Assembly: GCF_000186865.1 (NCBI RefSeq)
Contig: NW_008705562.1
Location: forward strand, 3,167,953 to 3,231,952
From: Aureococcus anophagefferens
Taxonomy: Eukaryota; Sar; Pelagophyceae; Pelagomonadales; Pelagomonadaceae
Direction: 5' to 3'
Length of the DNA stretch: 64,000 nucleotides
This document shows, one piece after another, positions 33,336-43,900 of this stretch (its first letter is position 1; each line of letters opens with the position of its first letter). The notes under the pieces were generated by a model. The model was not told where the DNA came from and searched no databases. It was given only the letters and a program-made list of their open reading frames with translations. The translations under genes and the position numbers were made by a program.

Positions 33336-34670
33336 TTACGCCTCGAAGGCCCCGTCGGCGCCGACCTCGCGGACCTCGCCGGGCGGGAGCGGCGGCGCGG
33401 CGTCGCCCATCCGCGCGCGGACGTTCGCGCGCGCGAGCTTCCGGAGCTCGGCGTCGGGCACCTGGGGCTCGCTCTGCATCTCCGCGGCCGTCTTGATGTT
33501 GTCGAGGCCCATGCCCGGGGGCATGCCGCCCGGCATGCCGCCCATGCCCGGCAAGCCGCCCGGGAACGCGTCCGCGAGGTCCGGCCGCACGTTCTTGAGC
33601 AGCTTCTCGATGTCGACCATCTGGGGCCCCGCGCCGGGCGCCTCGTTCAGCGCGCGCGCGACGGCCTCGGCGCCGCCGCGCGCGCGGTTGTCGACGCGGA
33701 GCCGGTGGAGCTCCGCCTGCACCGCCGGGTCCTCGCTCGTCTCGCGCGCGCACTTCTTCTTCAGGGAGCGCAGCGCCGGGAGCTCGCCGTCCAAAGCGAG
33801 GCCCGCGTCCGCGGCGGCCTCGGCCGCCGCGTAGTCGCCGAGGCCCCAGAGCGCCTGGCCCACGCGGCACCGCGCCTTCGCCCAGGCCGGGTCCAGGCGC
33901 GCGGCGGTCTCGGCGTCTCGCAGGGCGCCGCGGTAGCTGTGGAGCTGGGCCCGGCACGCGGACCGGTTCGCGTGGAGTTTGGCGTCCGCGGCGTCCTCGG
34001 CCAAAGCGAGCGTGTAGTGCCGCTCGGCCTCGTCGTATTTTTTGGCGCCGTAGGCCGCGTCGCCCTCGGCCTTGTGGGCCTGCGCCGCGGTTTCGTCGCG
34101 CAGAGCCGCGTCCGTCGCGTAGGGCAGATCCCCGAACGCCTCCGGCGGCGCCGGCCGGTGCGACGGGTCGTCCGCGAGCTTCGCGAGGTTCGCGCGGCAC
34201 GTGCTCAGGGACCCGTCGAGCGCGAGCGCGCGCCGGCAGGCGACCTCCGACTCGAGCTTGTAGGCCGCGGCCTCGTCGCGCGCCGACTTGGAGAAGCACG
34301 TCTCGCGCGGCGTCTTTTGCGTCATCGACCGCGCCGCGCCGACCTCGTCGTAGTCGTCGCGCTCCCAGGCGCAGTCGACGACGTGCGCCGCCAGGGAGAG
34401 GCAGGCGCTCGCGAGGCGCGCGTGGCCCTTGCCCCAGGCCGGCGCCAGCGTCGTCGCCTTGCGGCCATCGGTGACGCCGCATTGCAGCCAGCCGACCTTC
34501 TCGGGGCCCCAGAGGCTCGCGGCGAGCTTCTCGCAGCAGGCCGCGCGATTGCCGTAGAGCTTCTCATTCTCCGGGTCCTGCTTGATGGCGAGACCGTATT
34601 TCGTCGCCGCCTCGCCGTACTTGGCCTTGCGGAAGAGCGCGTCGGCCTCGGCCTTGGTGCTCGCCGCCAT
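33336..34670 (-). CDS. TPR co-chaperone-like protein
   Basis: 444 residues. TPR repeats are seen at the start (about residues 5-100: ADALFRKAKYGEAATKYGLA) and in the middle (about residues 190-310: AHKAEGDAAYGAKKYDEAERH, LHANRSACRAQLH, and the following AKARCRVGQALWGLGDYAAA). A C-terminal segment rich in Gly-Met-Pro repeats (about residues 365-395) and an STI1-like end (MVDIEKLLKNVRPDLADAF) resemble Hip/Sti1-type co-chaperones. It would bind Hsp70 or Hsp90 C-termini. Several Cys in the first TPR unit are not usual for the family. Exact partner unknown. Confidence 0.82.
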   Translation of the reverse strand: MAASTKAEADALFRKAKYGEAATKYGLAIKQDPENEKLYGNRAACCEKLAASLWGPEKVGWLQCGVTDGRKATTLAPAWGKGHARLASACLSLAAHVVDCAWERDDYDEVGAARSMTQKTPRETCFSKSARDEAAAYKLESEVACRRALALDGSLSTCRANLAKLADDPSHRPAPPEAFGDLPYATDAALRDETAAQAHKAEGDAAYGAKKYDEAERHYTLALAEDAADAKLHANRSACRAQLHSYRGALRDAETAARLDPAWAKARCRVGQALWGLGDYAAAEAAADAGLALDGELPALRSLKKKCARETSEDPAVQAELHRLRVDNRARGGAEAVARALNEAPGAGPQMVDIEKLLKNVRPDLADAFPGGLPGMGGMPGGMPPGMGLDNIKTAAEMQSEPQVPDAELRKLARANVRARMGDAAPPLPPGEVREVGADGAFEA

Positions 34671-34949
34671 CGGTTTATGCGTTCGCAGCGGTCGACGCGC
34701 TGTCTTGCTCTCTATCGATTCCGGCGCTCACAGAGTAGCCTCGCCGAGCTCGCCCATGCTTGCCACCTTCACCACCACTGCATGTTGAACGTCGAGGCAC
34801 TTGCAGGCCAAAATTGTGCCCAGTGCGCGGAACGATGGATTGCGTCTTGGCCGCCTTAAGCGGCCTCTGAGGCCGCGGCCTCCATCTCGCGGCGCGGTCG
34901 AGCCATGCGCGCCGCGACGCAGCCGCCCGTCGTCCGGCAGCGTTCCTAG

Positions 34950-37900
34950 ATGCGGCTCCGCCGCATCGTCCTCGCGGTGCTGGCCGGCGCGCCGGCCGCC
35001 GTCGCCGAGGACTGCGCCGACAGCTTCGGGTCCTGCGCGTCCTACATCACCGGCTCCGGCGGCGTCGCGTGCACTGCTCTCTTCTGCGACACGTGCGCGC
35101 AGGCGGGCTACTGCGACCTCTCGTGCGGATTCTGCGGCCCGCCGACGGCGGCGCCGAGCGCCGCGCCGACGTCGGCGCCGAGCGCCGCGCCGGCGCCGAC
35201 GGCGGCCGTCGTGGCCGTGACCGACGACTGCGCCGACAGCTTCGGGTCCTGCGCGTCCTACATCACCGGCTCCGGCGGCGTCGCGTGCACTGCTCTCTTC
35301 TGCGACACGTGCTCCCAGGCGGGCTACTGCGATCTTTCCTGCGGCATCTGCCTCGTGAGCGCCGCGCCCACGCGGCGGCCGTCCGTGGCACCCGGCAACC
35401 CGACGGCGGCGCCCGTGCCACGCTCGACGCCCGCGCCGACGGCGGCGCCGACGCCCGCGCCGACGACCGCGGGGCCGACGCCCGCGCCGACGACCGCGGG
35501 GCCGACGCCCGCGCCGACGACCGCGGGGCCGACGACCGCGGGGCCGACGCCCGCGCCGACGGCGTACGCTCAGGTGACCGACGACTGCGCCGACGTCTTC
35601 GCGTCGTGCGCCGAGTACATCGACGGTTCGGGTGGGAATTCCTGCGAGACGGAGTTCTGCGATACGTGTTCGCAGGCGGGCTACTGCGATCTTTCCTGCG
35701 GCTTCTGTCTCGTGAGCGCCGCGCCGACGCGGCGGCCGTCCGTGGCGCCGGGGAACCCGACGGCCGCGCCCGTGCTCAGACCGACGCCCGCGCCGACCGC
35801 GCAGACGCCCGCGCCCAGCCCTCGGCCGCCGTCGCCGTCGCCGACCGCGTATCCCGGCAATCCGACGGCGGCTCCGAGACCGACGGCGTCGCCGACCGCC
35901 GACGAGTGTTTTGACGTCTTCGCGTCGTGCGTGGAATACATCGACGGATCGGGCGGGAACTCCTGCGAGACGGAATTCTGCGAGACGTGCTCCCAGGCGG
36001 GCTACTGCGATCTTTCCTGCGGCATCTGCCAGGTGAGCGCCGCGCCCACGACGCGCCCGTCCGCGGCGCCGGGGAATCCGACCGCCGCGCCCGCGCCAAG
36101 ACCGACGCCGTCGCCGACGGTGACTCCGGGCGCTCCCAGCGCGGCTCCGGCGCCGCGGCCGACGCCGTCGCCGACGGCGGTTCCCGGGGCTCCCAGCGGG
36201 GCGCCCGCGCCGAGCCCGACGCCAGAGCCGAGCGTTCATCCAGGAAATCCGACAGCGGCGCCCGTTCCGAGTCCGACGCCGTCGCCGAGCGTTCATCCAG
36301 GAAATCCGACCGCGGCGCCCGTCCCGAGCCCGACGCCAGCACCGACGGCGACGCCTGGAAATCCGACAGCAGCTCCTGTTCCGAGGCCGTCGCCAGCGCC
36401 GACGGCGACGCCTGGAAATCCATCGGCAGCTCCTGCTCCGGGGCCGACGCCAGCGCCGACGGCGACGCCTGGGAATCCATCGGCAGCTCCTGCTCCGGGG
36501 CCGACGCCGGCGCCGACGGCGACGCCGGGAAATCCATCAGCAGCTCCTATCCCGAGGCCGACGCCAGCGCCGACGGCGACGCCTGGAAATCCGACAGCAG
36601 CTCCTGTTCCGAGGCCGTCGCCAGCGCCGACGGCGACGCCTGGAAATCCATCGGCAGCTCCTGCTCCGGGGCCGACGCCAGCGCCGACGGCGACGCCTGG
36701 GAATCCATCGGCAGCTCCTGCTCCGGGGCCGACGCCGGCGCCGACGGCGACGCCGGGAAATCCATCAGCAGCTCCTATCCCGAGGCCGACGCCAGCGCCG
36801 ACGGCGACGCCTGGAAATCCATCGGCAGCTCCTGCTCCACGACCAACGCCAGCGCCGACGGCGACGCCTGGGGATCCATCAGCGGCTCCCGCGCCGCGAC
36901 CGTCGCCGGCACCGACGGCGACGCCTGGGAATCCATCGGCAGCTCCTATCCCAAGGCCGACGCCGGCGCCGACGGCAACGCCTGGAAATCCATCGGCAGC
37001 TCCTGCTCCACGACCAACGCCAGCGCCGACGGCGACGCCTGGGGATCCATCAGCGGCTCCCGCGCCGCGACCGTCGCCGGCACCGACGGCGACGCCTGGG
37101 AATCCATCGGCAGCTCCTATCCCAAGGCCGACGCCGGCGCCGACTGTTCCTCCGGGAAACCCGTCGGCCGCCCCCGCGCCGCGACCGACGCCGTCTCCGA
37201 CGGTCCACCCGGGCAACCCGTCGGCCGCGCCGGTCCCGCGGCCGACGCTCTTGCCGACGCGCTGGGAGGATACGGTCCCCATCGACCCCTATACGTCGGC
37301 CTACATCGGCACGATGATCCGCGTCGCCAACATGACCGCGGGCGACTTCGGCTCCGCGGAGCGGTCCGCCATGAAGGCGACCATGTTCGGCTTCTTCGGC
37401 CCCGAGGGCCTCGCCATGCTCCTCGACGAGTCGCAGGTCTTCAACTTCGACGCCGTCGACATCGCGTCCATCAACCTCGAGATGTACTTCGCCATCGGCA
37501 AGAACGCGACCGAGGACTTCGGCGGCACCGACGGGCTCCTCGACGCCTTCCTCGACACGCTGCTGAACGTGACGGGCGCCGGGGACCTCACGCGCGGGCT
37601 CCGGGCGAGCTCGCTGGCCTACGGCGCGTCGCCGGACCTCTCGAGCATCGATATCAACGCGTCGCTCGCGCTCATCATCGAGCACACGATGATCCACGAG
37701 TACGTGGCCACCTGGGCGCCGACGGTGAGCGCCGCGCCGACGACGAGCCCCGCGCCGACCGCGGCGCCGTCGACGGTCTTCCCGCCGACGCCGGCGCCCA
37801 CGGCGACTCCGGGAGAGCCCTCCGCGGCGCCCGCGCCGCGGCCGACGCCCGCGCCGACGGTCCATCCCGGCAACCCGACCGCGGCGCCGCTTCCGCGGCC

Positions 37901-40900
37901 GACGCCCGCGCCGACGGCGCCGAGTCCGCTGCCGACGGAGTCGTGGGCGGACACGGTGCCCGTGGACCTGGAGACGGCCGACTACATCGGCACGATGATC
38001 CGCCTCGCGAACATGACCGCCAACAGCTTCGACTCCGCGGAGCGCGACGCGACGCGCGCGACGTTCTTCGGCTTCCTCGGGCCCGACGGCCTCGGCGTGC
38101 TCCTCGACGAGTCGCAGGTCTTCAACTTCGACGCCGTCGACGTCGGCGACGGGCGGCGGCGGCTCGGGGACGACGCCGGCATGGACCTCGAGATGTACTT
38201 CGTCTGCGGCGAGAACGCGTCCGAGGCCGCGGGCGGCGCCGACGCGCTCCTCGACGCCGTCGTCGACACGCTCAACAACGCGACGAGCTCCGGCGCGCTG
38301 TCGGCGGATTTCGCGACGAACGCCTTAGCGTACGGCGCGGCGCCGGACCTCGCGAGCGTCGACGTCGAGGCGACGCTCGCGCTCATCGCCGAGCACACGC
38401 AGACCCACGAGTACGTGGCGACCTGGGCGCCGACGACGAGCGCGGCGCCGACCGCGAGCCCCCTGCCGACGGCGGCGCCTTCTCCGGGGCCGAGCGCCGC
38501 GCCCACGCCGACGGACCCGACGCCGGCGCCGACGGACCCGACGCCGGCGCCGACCGCCGGCCCGTCCGCCGCCCCCGTGCTCGCGCCGACGCCCCTGGCG
38601 ACCCTCGCGACGACGTGCGCCTACACGGACCGCGTCATGACCATGTCCGTCGACATCGAGGTCGACGTCACGACGGCGCTCTTCGCCGTGCCCCGCGACA
38701 CGCGCAACACGTGGATCTCCCTGTCGGCGACGGGCGACATCGACCTGCTCCTCACGACGGCCGACGGCGTCACGCTGCTCGAGTACGCGGCGGGCGGCTC
38801 GACGAACTGGTACCCGAACGACAACAACTTCACCTACGGCGCCACGCGCGTCGTCTCCTGCGTCGACAGCTGCGCGGCGTCGCTCATCGCCGGGCCCTAC
38901 TACGACGGCGCGTCCTACGACATCCAGGGCAGCGCGTCCTACTCCGACGAGTTCATCTACGTGCCCGGCGTCGCGTACGAGGAGCTCGTCGTCTCCGTCG
39001 TCGGCTACCAGGCCGGCGTCGGCACCGTGAGCGCGCTCTGGGACTGCCCCGCGTCCTGCGAGACCTGCTACGTCTTCACGGAGCCGCCCTCGCCCGCGCC
39101 GACGACGGCGGCGCCCACGGGGACTCCCGCGCCGTCGACCGCGCCGACGGCGTCGCCCGCGCCGAGCGCGGGGCCGACGACGCTCACGGGGGCGCCGACG
39201 GCCGCGTGCGGCGACTCGGCGTCCTTCTACTTCAACGGCAAGCCCGCCAAGGACTGCGCCTACGTCGCGGAGAAGCCGGCGAAGCGCTGCGGCCGCCGCG
39301 ACCTCGACGGCGTCTCCGCCGTCGTCGCGTGTTGCGCGGCGTGCTACCTCGCGCCCACGGCGGCGCCGTCGGCCGGCCCGACGGCGACGCCGGGGCCTTC
39401 GGCGCCGTCGGCTTGCCCGACGGCGACGCCGGGGCCCTCCGCGGCTCCCGCGCCCAGGCCGAGTCCGGCGCCGACGGTCGAGCCCGGCAATCCGACCGCG
39501 GCGCCCGTGCCGAGGCCGACGCCTGCGCCCACGGTCCATCCAGGCAATCCGACCGCGGCGCCCGCGCCGCGGCCGACTCCAGAGCCCACGGTCCATCCAG
39601 GCAATCCGACCGCGGCGCCCGCGCCGCGGCCAACTCCTGCGCCGACGGTCCATCCAGGCAATCCGACCGCGGCGCCCGCGCCGCAGCCGACTCCGGCGCC
39701 GACGGTTCATCCAGGCAATCCGACCGCGGCGCCCGCGCCGCGGCCTTCTCCTGCGCCAACGGTTCATCCAGGCAACCCAACCGCTGCTCCCGTTCCGAGG
39801 CCAACGCCGGCGCCGAGCGTGTCTCCGAGTGTCGAGCCGGGCAATCCGACCGCGGCTCCCGTGCCAAGGCCAACTCCATCGCCTACGGCGACGCCCGGGA
39901 ATCCAACCGCTGCACCCATGCCCATGCCAACGCCAGCGCCGACGGTCCATCCAGGCGATCCATCCGCTGCTCCCGTGCCAAGGCCGACGCCAGAGCCAAC
40001 GGTCCATCCAGGCAACCCGACCGCGGCGCCTGCGCCGAGGCCGACGCCGGCGCCGAGTGTGTCTCCAACTGTTGAGCCGGGCAATCCGACCGCGGCTCCA
40101 ATGCCAGGGCCTTCTCCTGCGCCGACGGCGACGCCCGGGAATCCTACCGCTGCTCCATTGCCCAGGCCGAGTCCGGCGCCGACGGTCCATCCAGGCAATC
40201 CATCTGCTGCACCGGAACCAAGGCCGACGCCGGCGCCCACGGTTCACCCAGGCAACCCGACGGCCGCGCCGGTACCAAGGGCGACGCCGGCGCCCACGGT
40301 TCACCCAGGCAACCCGACGGCCGCGCCGGTACCGAGACCAACTCCGGCGCCGAGCGTGTCTCCGAGTGTCGAGCCAGGAAACCCGACGGCGGCGCCCGTG
40401 CCAAGGCCGTCCCCTGCGCCGACGGCGACTCCCGGGAATCCAACCGCTGCACCCATGCCCAGGCCGACGCCTGCGCCGACGGTCCATCCAGGCAACCCAA
40501 CCGCGGCGCCCGAACCGAAGCCGAGTCCGGCGCCGACGGTCGAGCCCGGCAATCCGACCGCGGTGCCCGTGCCGAGGCCAACTCCGGCGCCGAGCGTGTC
40601 TCCGAGTGTCGAGCCGGGCAATCCGACCGCTGCGCCCGCGCCGCGGCCGACGCCGGCGCCCACGGCGACGCCCGGGAATCCGACCGCTTCTCCCATGCCC
40701 ATGCCAACGCCAGCGCCGACGGTCCATCCAGGCAATCCATCTGCTGCACCGGAACCAAGGCCGACGCCCTCGCCGACGGTTCATCCAGGCAGTCCGACCG
40801 CGGCGCCCGTGCCGAGGCCAACTCCGGCGCCGAGCGTGTCTCCGAGTGTCGAGCCAGGAAATCCGACGGCAGCGCCCGTGCCAAGGCCGTCCCCTGCGCC

Positions 40901-43900
40901 GACGGCGACGCCCGGGAGTCCGACCGCTGCTCCCATGCCCAGGCCGACGCCTGCGCCGACGGTCCATCCAGGCAATCCAACCGCGGCGCCCGAACCGAAG
41001 CCGAGTCCGGCGCCGACGGTCGAGCCCGGCAACCCGACCGCGGTGCCCGTACCGAGGCCGACGCCGGCGCCGAGCGTGTCTCCGAGTGTCGAGCCGGGCA
41101 ATCCGACCGCGGCTCCAGTGCCAAGGCCTTCTCCTGCGCCGACGGCGACGCCCGGGAATCCTACCGCGGCACCAGATCTGAGGCCGACGCCAGCGCCCAC
41201 GGTCCATCCAGGCAACCCAACGGCGGCTCCTGTGCCGAGGCCCACTCCGTCTCCCAGCGTGTCTCCGAGCGTCGCTCCAGGGAATCCGACCGCTGCTCCC
41301 GCGCCAAGGCCTACACCGTCGCCCACGGTCACTCCAGGGAATCCATCGGCTGCGCCGGTGCCGAGGCCGACGCCTTTTCCGAGCGCGACTCCCGACAATC
41401 CATCGGCGGCGCCCGCGCCGAGGCCTACTCCTGCCCCGACGGCGACGCCCGGGAATCCGACGGCGGTCCCTGTTCCGCAGCCGACTCCATCGCCAACTGC
41501 GACACCCGGGAATCCGACGGCGGCTCCCGTTCCTCGGCCGACGTCGTCCCCGCCCGCACCCTCGACGCCAAGCACGGACACTCCGACGTTTGAGCCGACG
41601 ACGCTCACGGATCGCATGCCTCCGACAAGGGCACCGTCGGAGCCACCCGAGCCCACCGGCGCGCCGTCGCTAGAACCGCCCGATCCGAGCCGCGAGCCTA
41701 CGCCGGCGCCAACGCCCGACCCCAGCCGCAAGCCCACGCCCGCGCCGACACCTGATCCAAGCCGCGAACCTACGCCCGCGCCGACGCCCGATCCAAGCCG
41801 CGAGCCCACGCCGGCGCCGACGCCTGATCCGAGCCGCAAGCCCACGCCGGCGCCGACACCCGACCCCAGTCGCGAGCCCACGCCAGCGCCGACGCCCGAC
41901 CCCAGTCGCGAACCGACGCCCGCGCCGACGCCCGACCCAAGTCGCGAGCCGACGCCCGCGCCGACGCCCGCTCCGAGTCGTGAGCCCACGGTCGAGCCGG
42001 GCGAGCCCACGCTCGAGCCAGTTCCGCGGCCCACGGGCGAGCCTACAGTCGAGCCGGCGCCGCAGCCCACGGTCGAGCCGACGGTCGAGCCGGCGCCCCA
42101 GCCGACGGTCGAGCCCCCAGCTCCGACGGCTGAGCCGACGGTTCAGCCGGCGCCCCAGCCCACGGTCGCGCCGCCCAATCCGACCAGCCCAGCGAGTCCG
42201 GAGCCCTCGTTCGAGGCGACGCTGGCGCCGACGCGCATACCGACGGACCCGCCGACTCCGTTCGACGCCGCGGCGCCCACGGCGACACCGACGACCTGTG
42301 TAGACGACCCGGACTGGGAATCCGCCTACGGGGCTTGCGAGAGCTACGGGCCCGGCGGGGACAACGAGCAGTTCTGCGCCGACGACTTCGCTTGCTCCAT
42401 CTGCGCCTGCTCCTGCGAGGCCGATGCGGGCTGCAGCGTCGATGACCCCGGAAATCCGACGGCGGCGCCAGTCGCGGCGCTTAGCGGCAGCCCGACCCCC
42501 GTCGGAAGCTTCGCGCCGCCCACGCTCTCGCCGACGACCGAAGACGAGCGGAGCGCGACGGTGATATCTGCACCGACGCTCGCGCCGACGACGGAAGACG
42601 AGCGGAACGGGTCGGGACTGGGGGACCCGACGCCGTCGCCTACTCCCGAGGACGGGAGCCCCACGGCAGCCCCGCGGCCAAGGCCGACGCCGGCGCCTAC
42701 TGTTGAGGATGGGAACCCCTCGGCCGCGCCTGTGCCGCCGCCGACGCTTGCTCCGACTCCGGAGGACGGCAGTCCTACGGCAGCCCCGCGGCCGAGGCCG
42801 ACGACGGCGCCTACAGTCGAAGATGGGAACCCATCTGCGGCGCCTGTGCCGGGGACGACGCCAGCGCCTACTGTAGAGGATGGAAATCCCACGGCGGCTC
42901 CGCAGCCTCGGCCGACGCTGTCGCCGACGACCGAAGGGGAGCGAAGTACGACTGTGATATCGGCACCGACGATCGCGCCGACGACAGAAGATGATCGGGA
43001 TGGAGAGGGACTCGGGGACCCGACGCCTTCGCCTACTCCCGAGGACGGTAGTCCTACGGCGGCTCCGCGGCCTCGGCCGACGCCTGCGCCTACTGTCGAG
43101 GATGGGAACCCCTCGGTCGCGCCTGTGCCGCCGCCGACGCTTGCTCCGACTGTTGAGGACGGCAGTCCGACTGCAGCTCCGCGGCCACGGCCGACGCCGG
43201 CGCCTACCGTTGAGGACGGGAACCCATCGGCGGCGCCAATGCCGCGGCCGACGCCGGCGCCTACCGTTGAGGACGGGAACCCATCGGCGGCGCCAATGCC
43301 GCGGCCGACAACTTCTCCGACGCCGGAAGACGGCAGTCCAACGGCAGCTCCGCGGCCAAAACCGACGCTGCCGCCTACCGTCGAGCCGGGAAGCCCGTCT
43401 GCTGCGCCCGTGCCACGCCCGACGCCGCTCGCGACGGCAGAGCCGGGAAGCCCGTCCGCCGCGCCCGCGCCGAGGCCGACGCCGTTCCCGACGGCAGAGC
43501 CGGGAAACCCATCGGCCGCTCCAGCGCCGAGGCCGACGCCGTTCCCGACGGCAGAGCCGGGAAATCCGTCCGCCGCTCCAGCGCCGAGGCCGACGCCGTT
43601 CCCGACGGCAGAGCCGGGTAACCCGTCCGCCGCTCCTGCGCCGAGACCGACGCCGTCCCCGACGGCGGAGCCAGGAAACCCGTCGGCCGTGCCCGTGCCG
43701 AGGCCGACGCCGTTCCCGACGGCGGAGCCAGGAAACCCGTCCGCCGCGCCCGCGCCGAGGCCGACGCCGTTCCCGACGGCGGAGCCGGGAAACCCGTCCG
43801 CCGCGCCCGCGCCGAGGCCGACGCCGTTCCCGACGGCGGAGCCGGGAAACCCGTCCGCCGCGCCCGCGCCGCGCCCGACGCCGTCCCCGACGGCAGAGCC

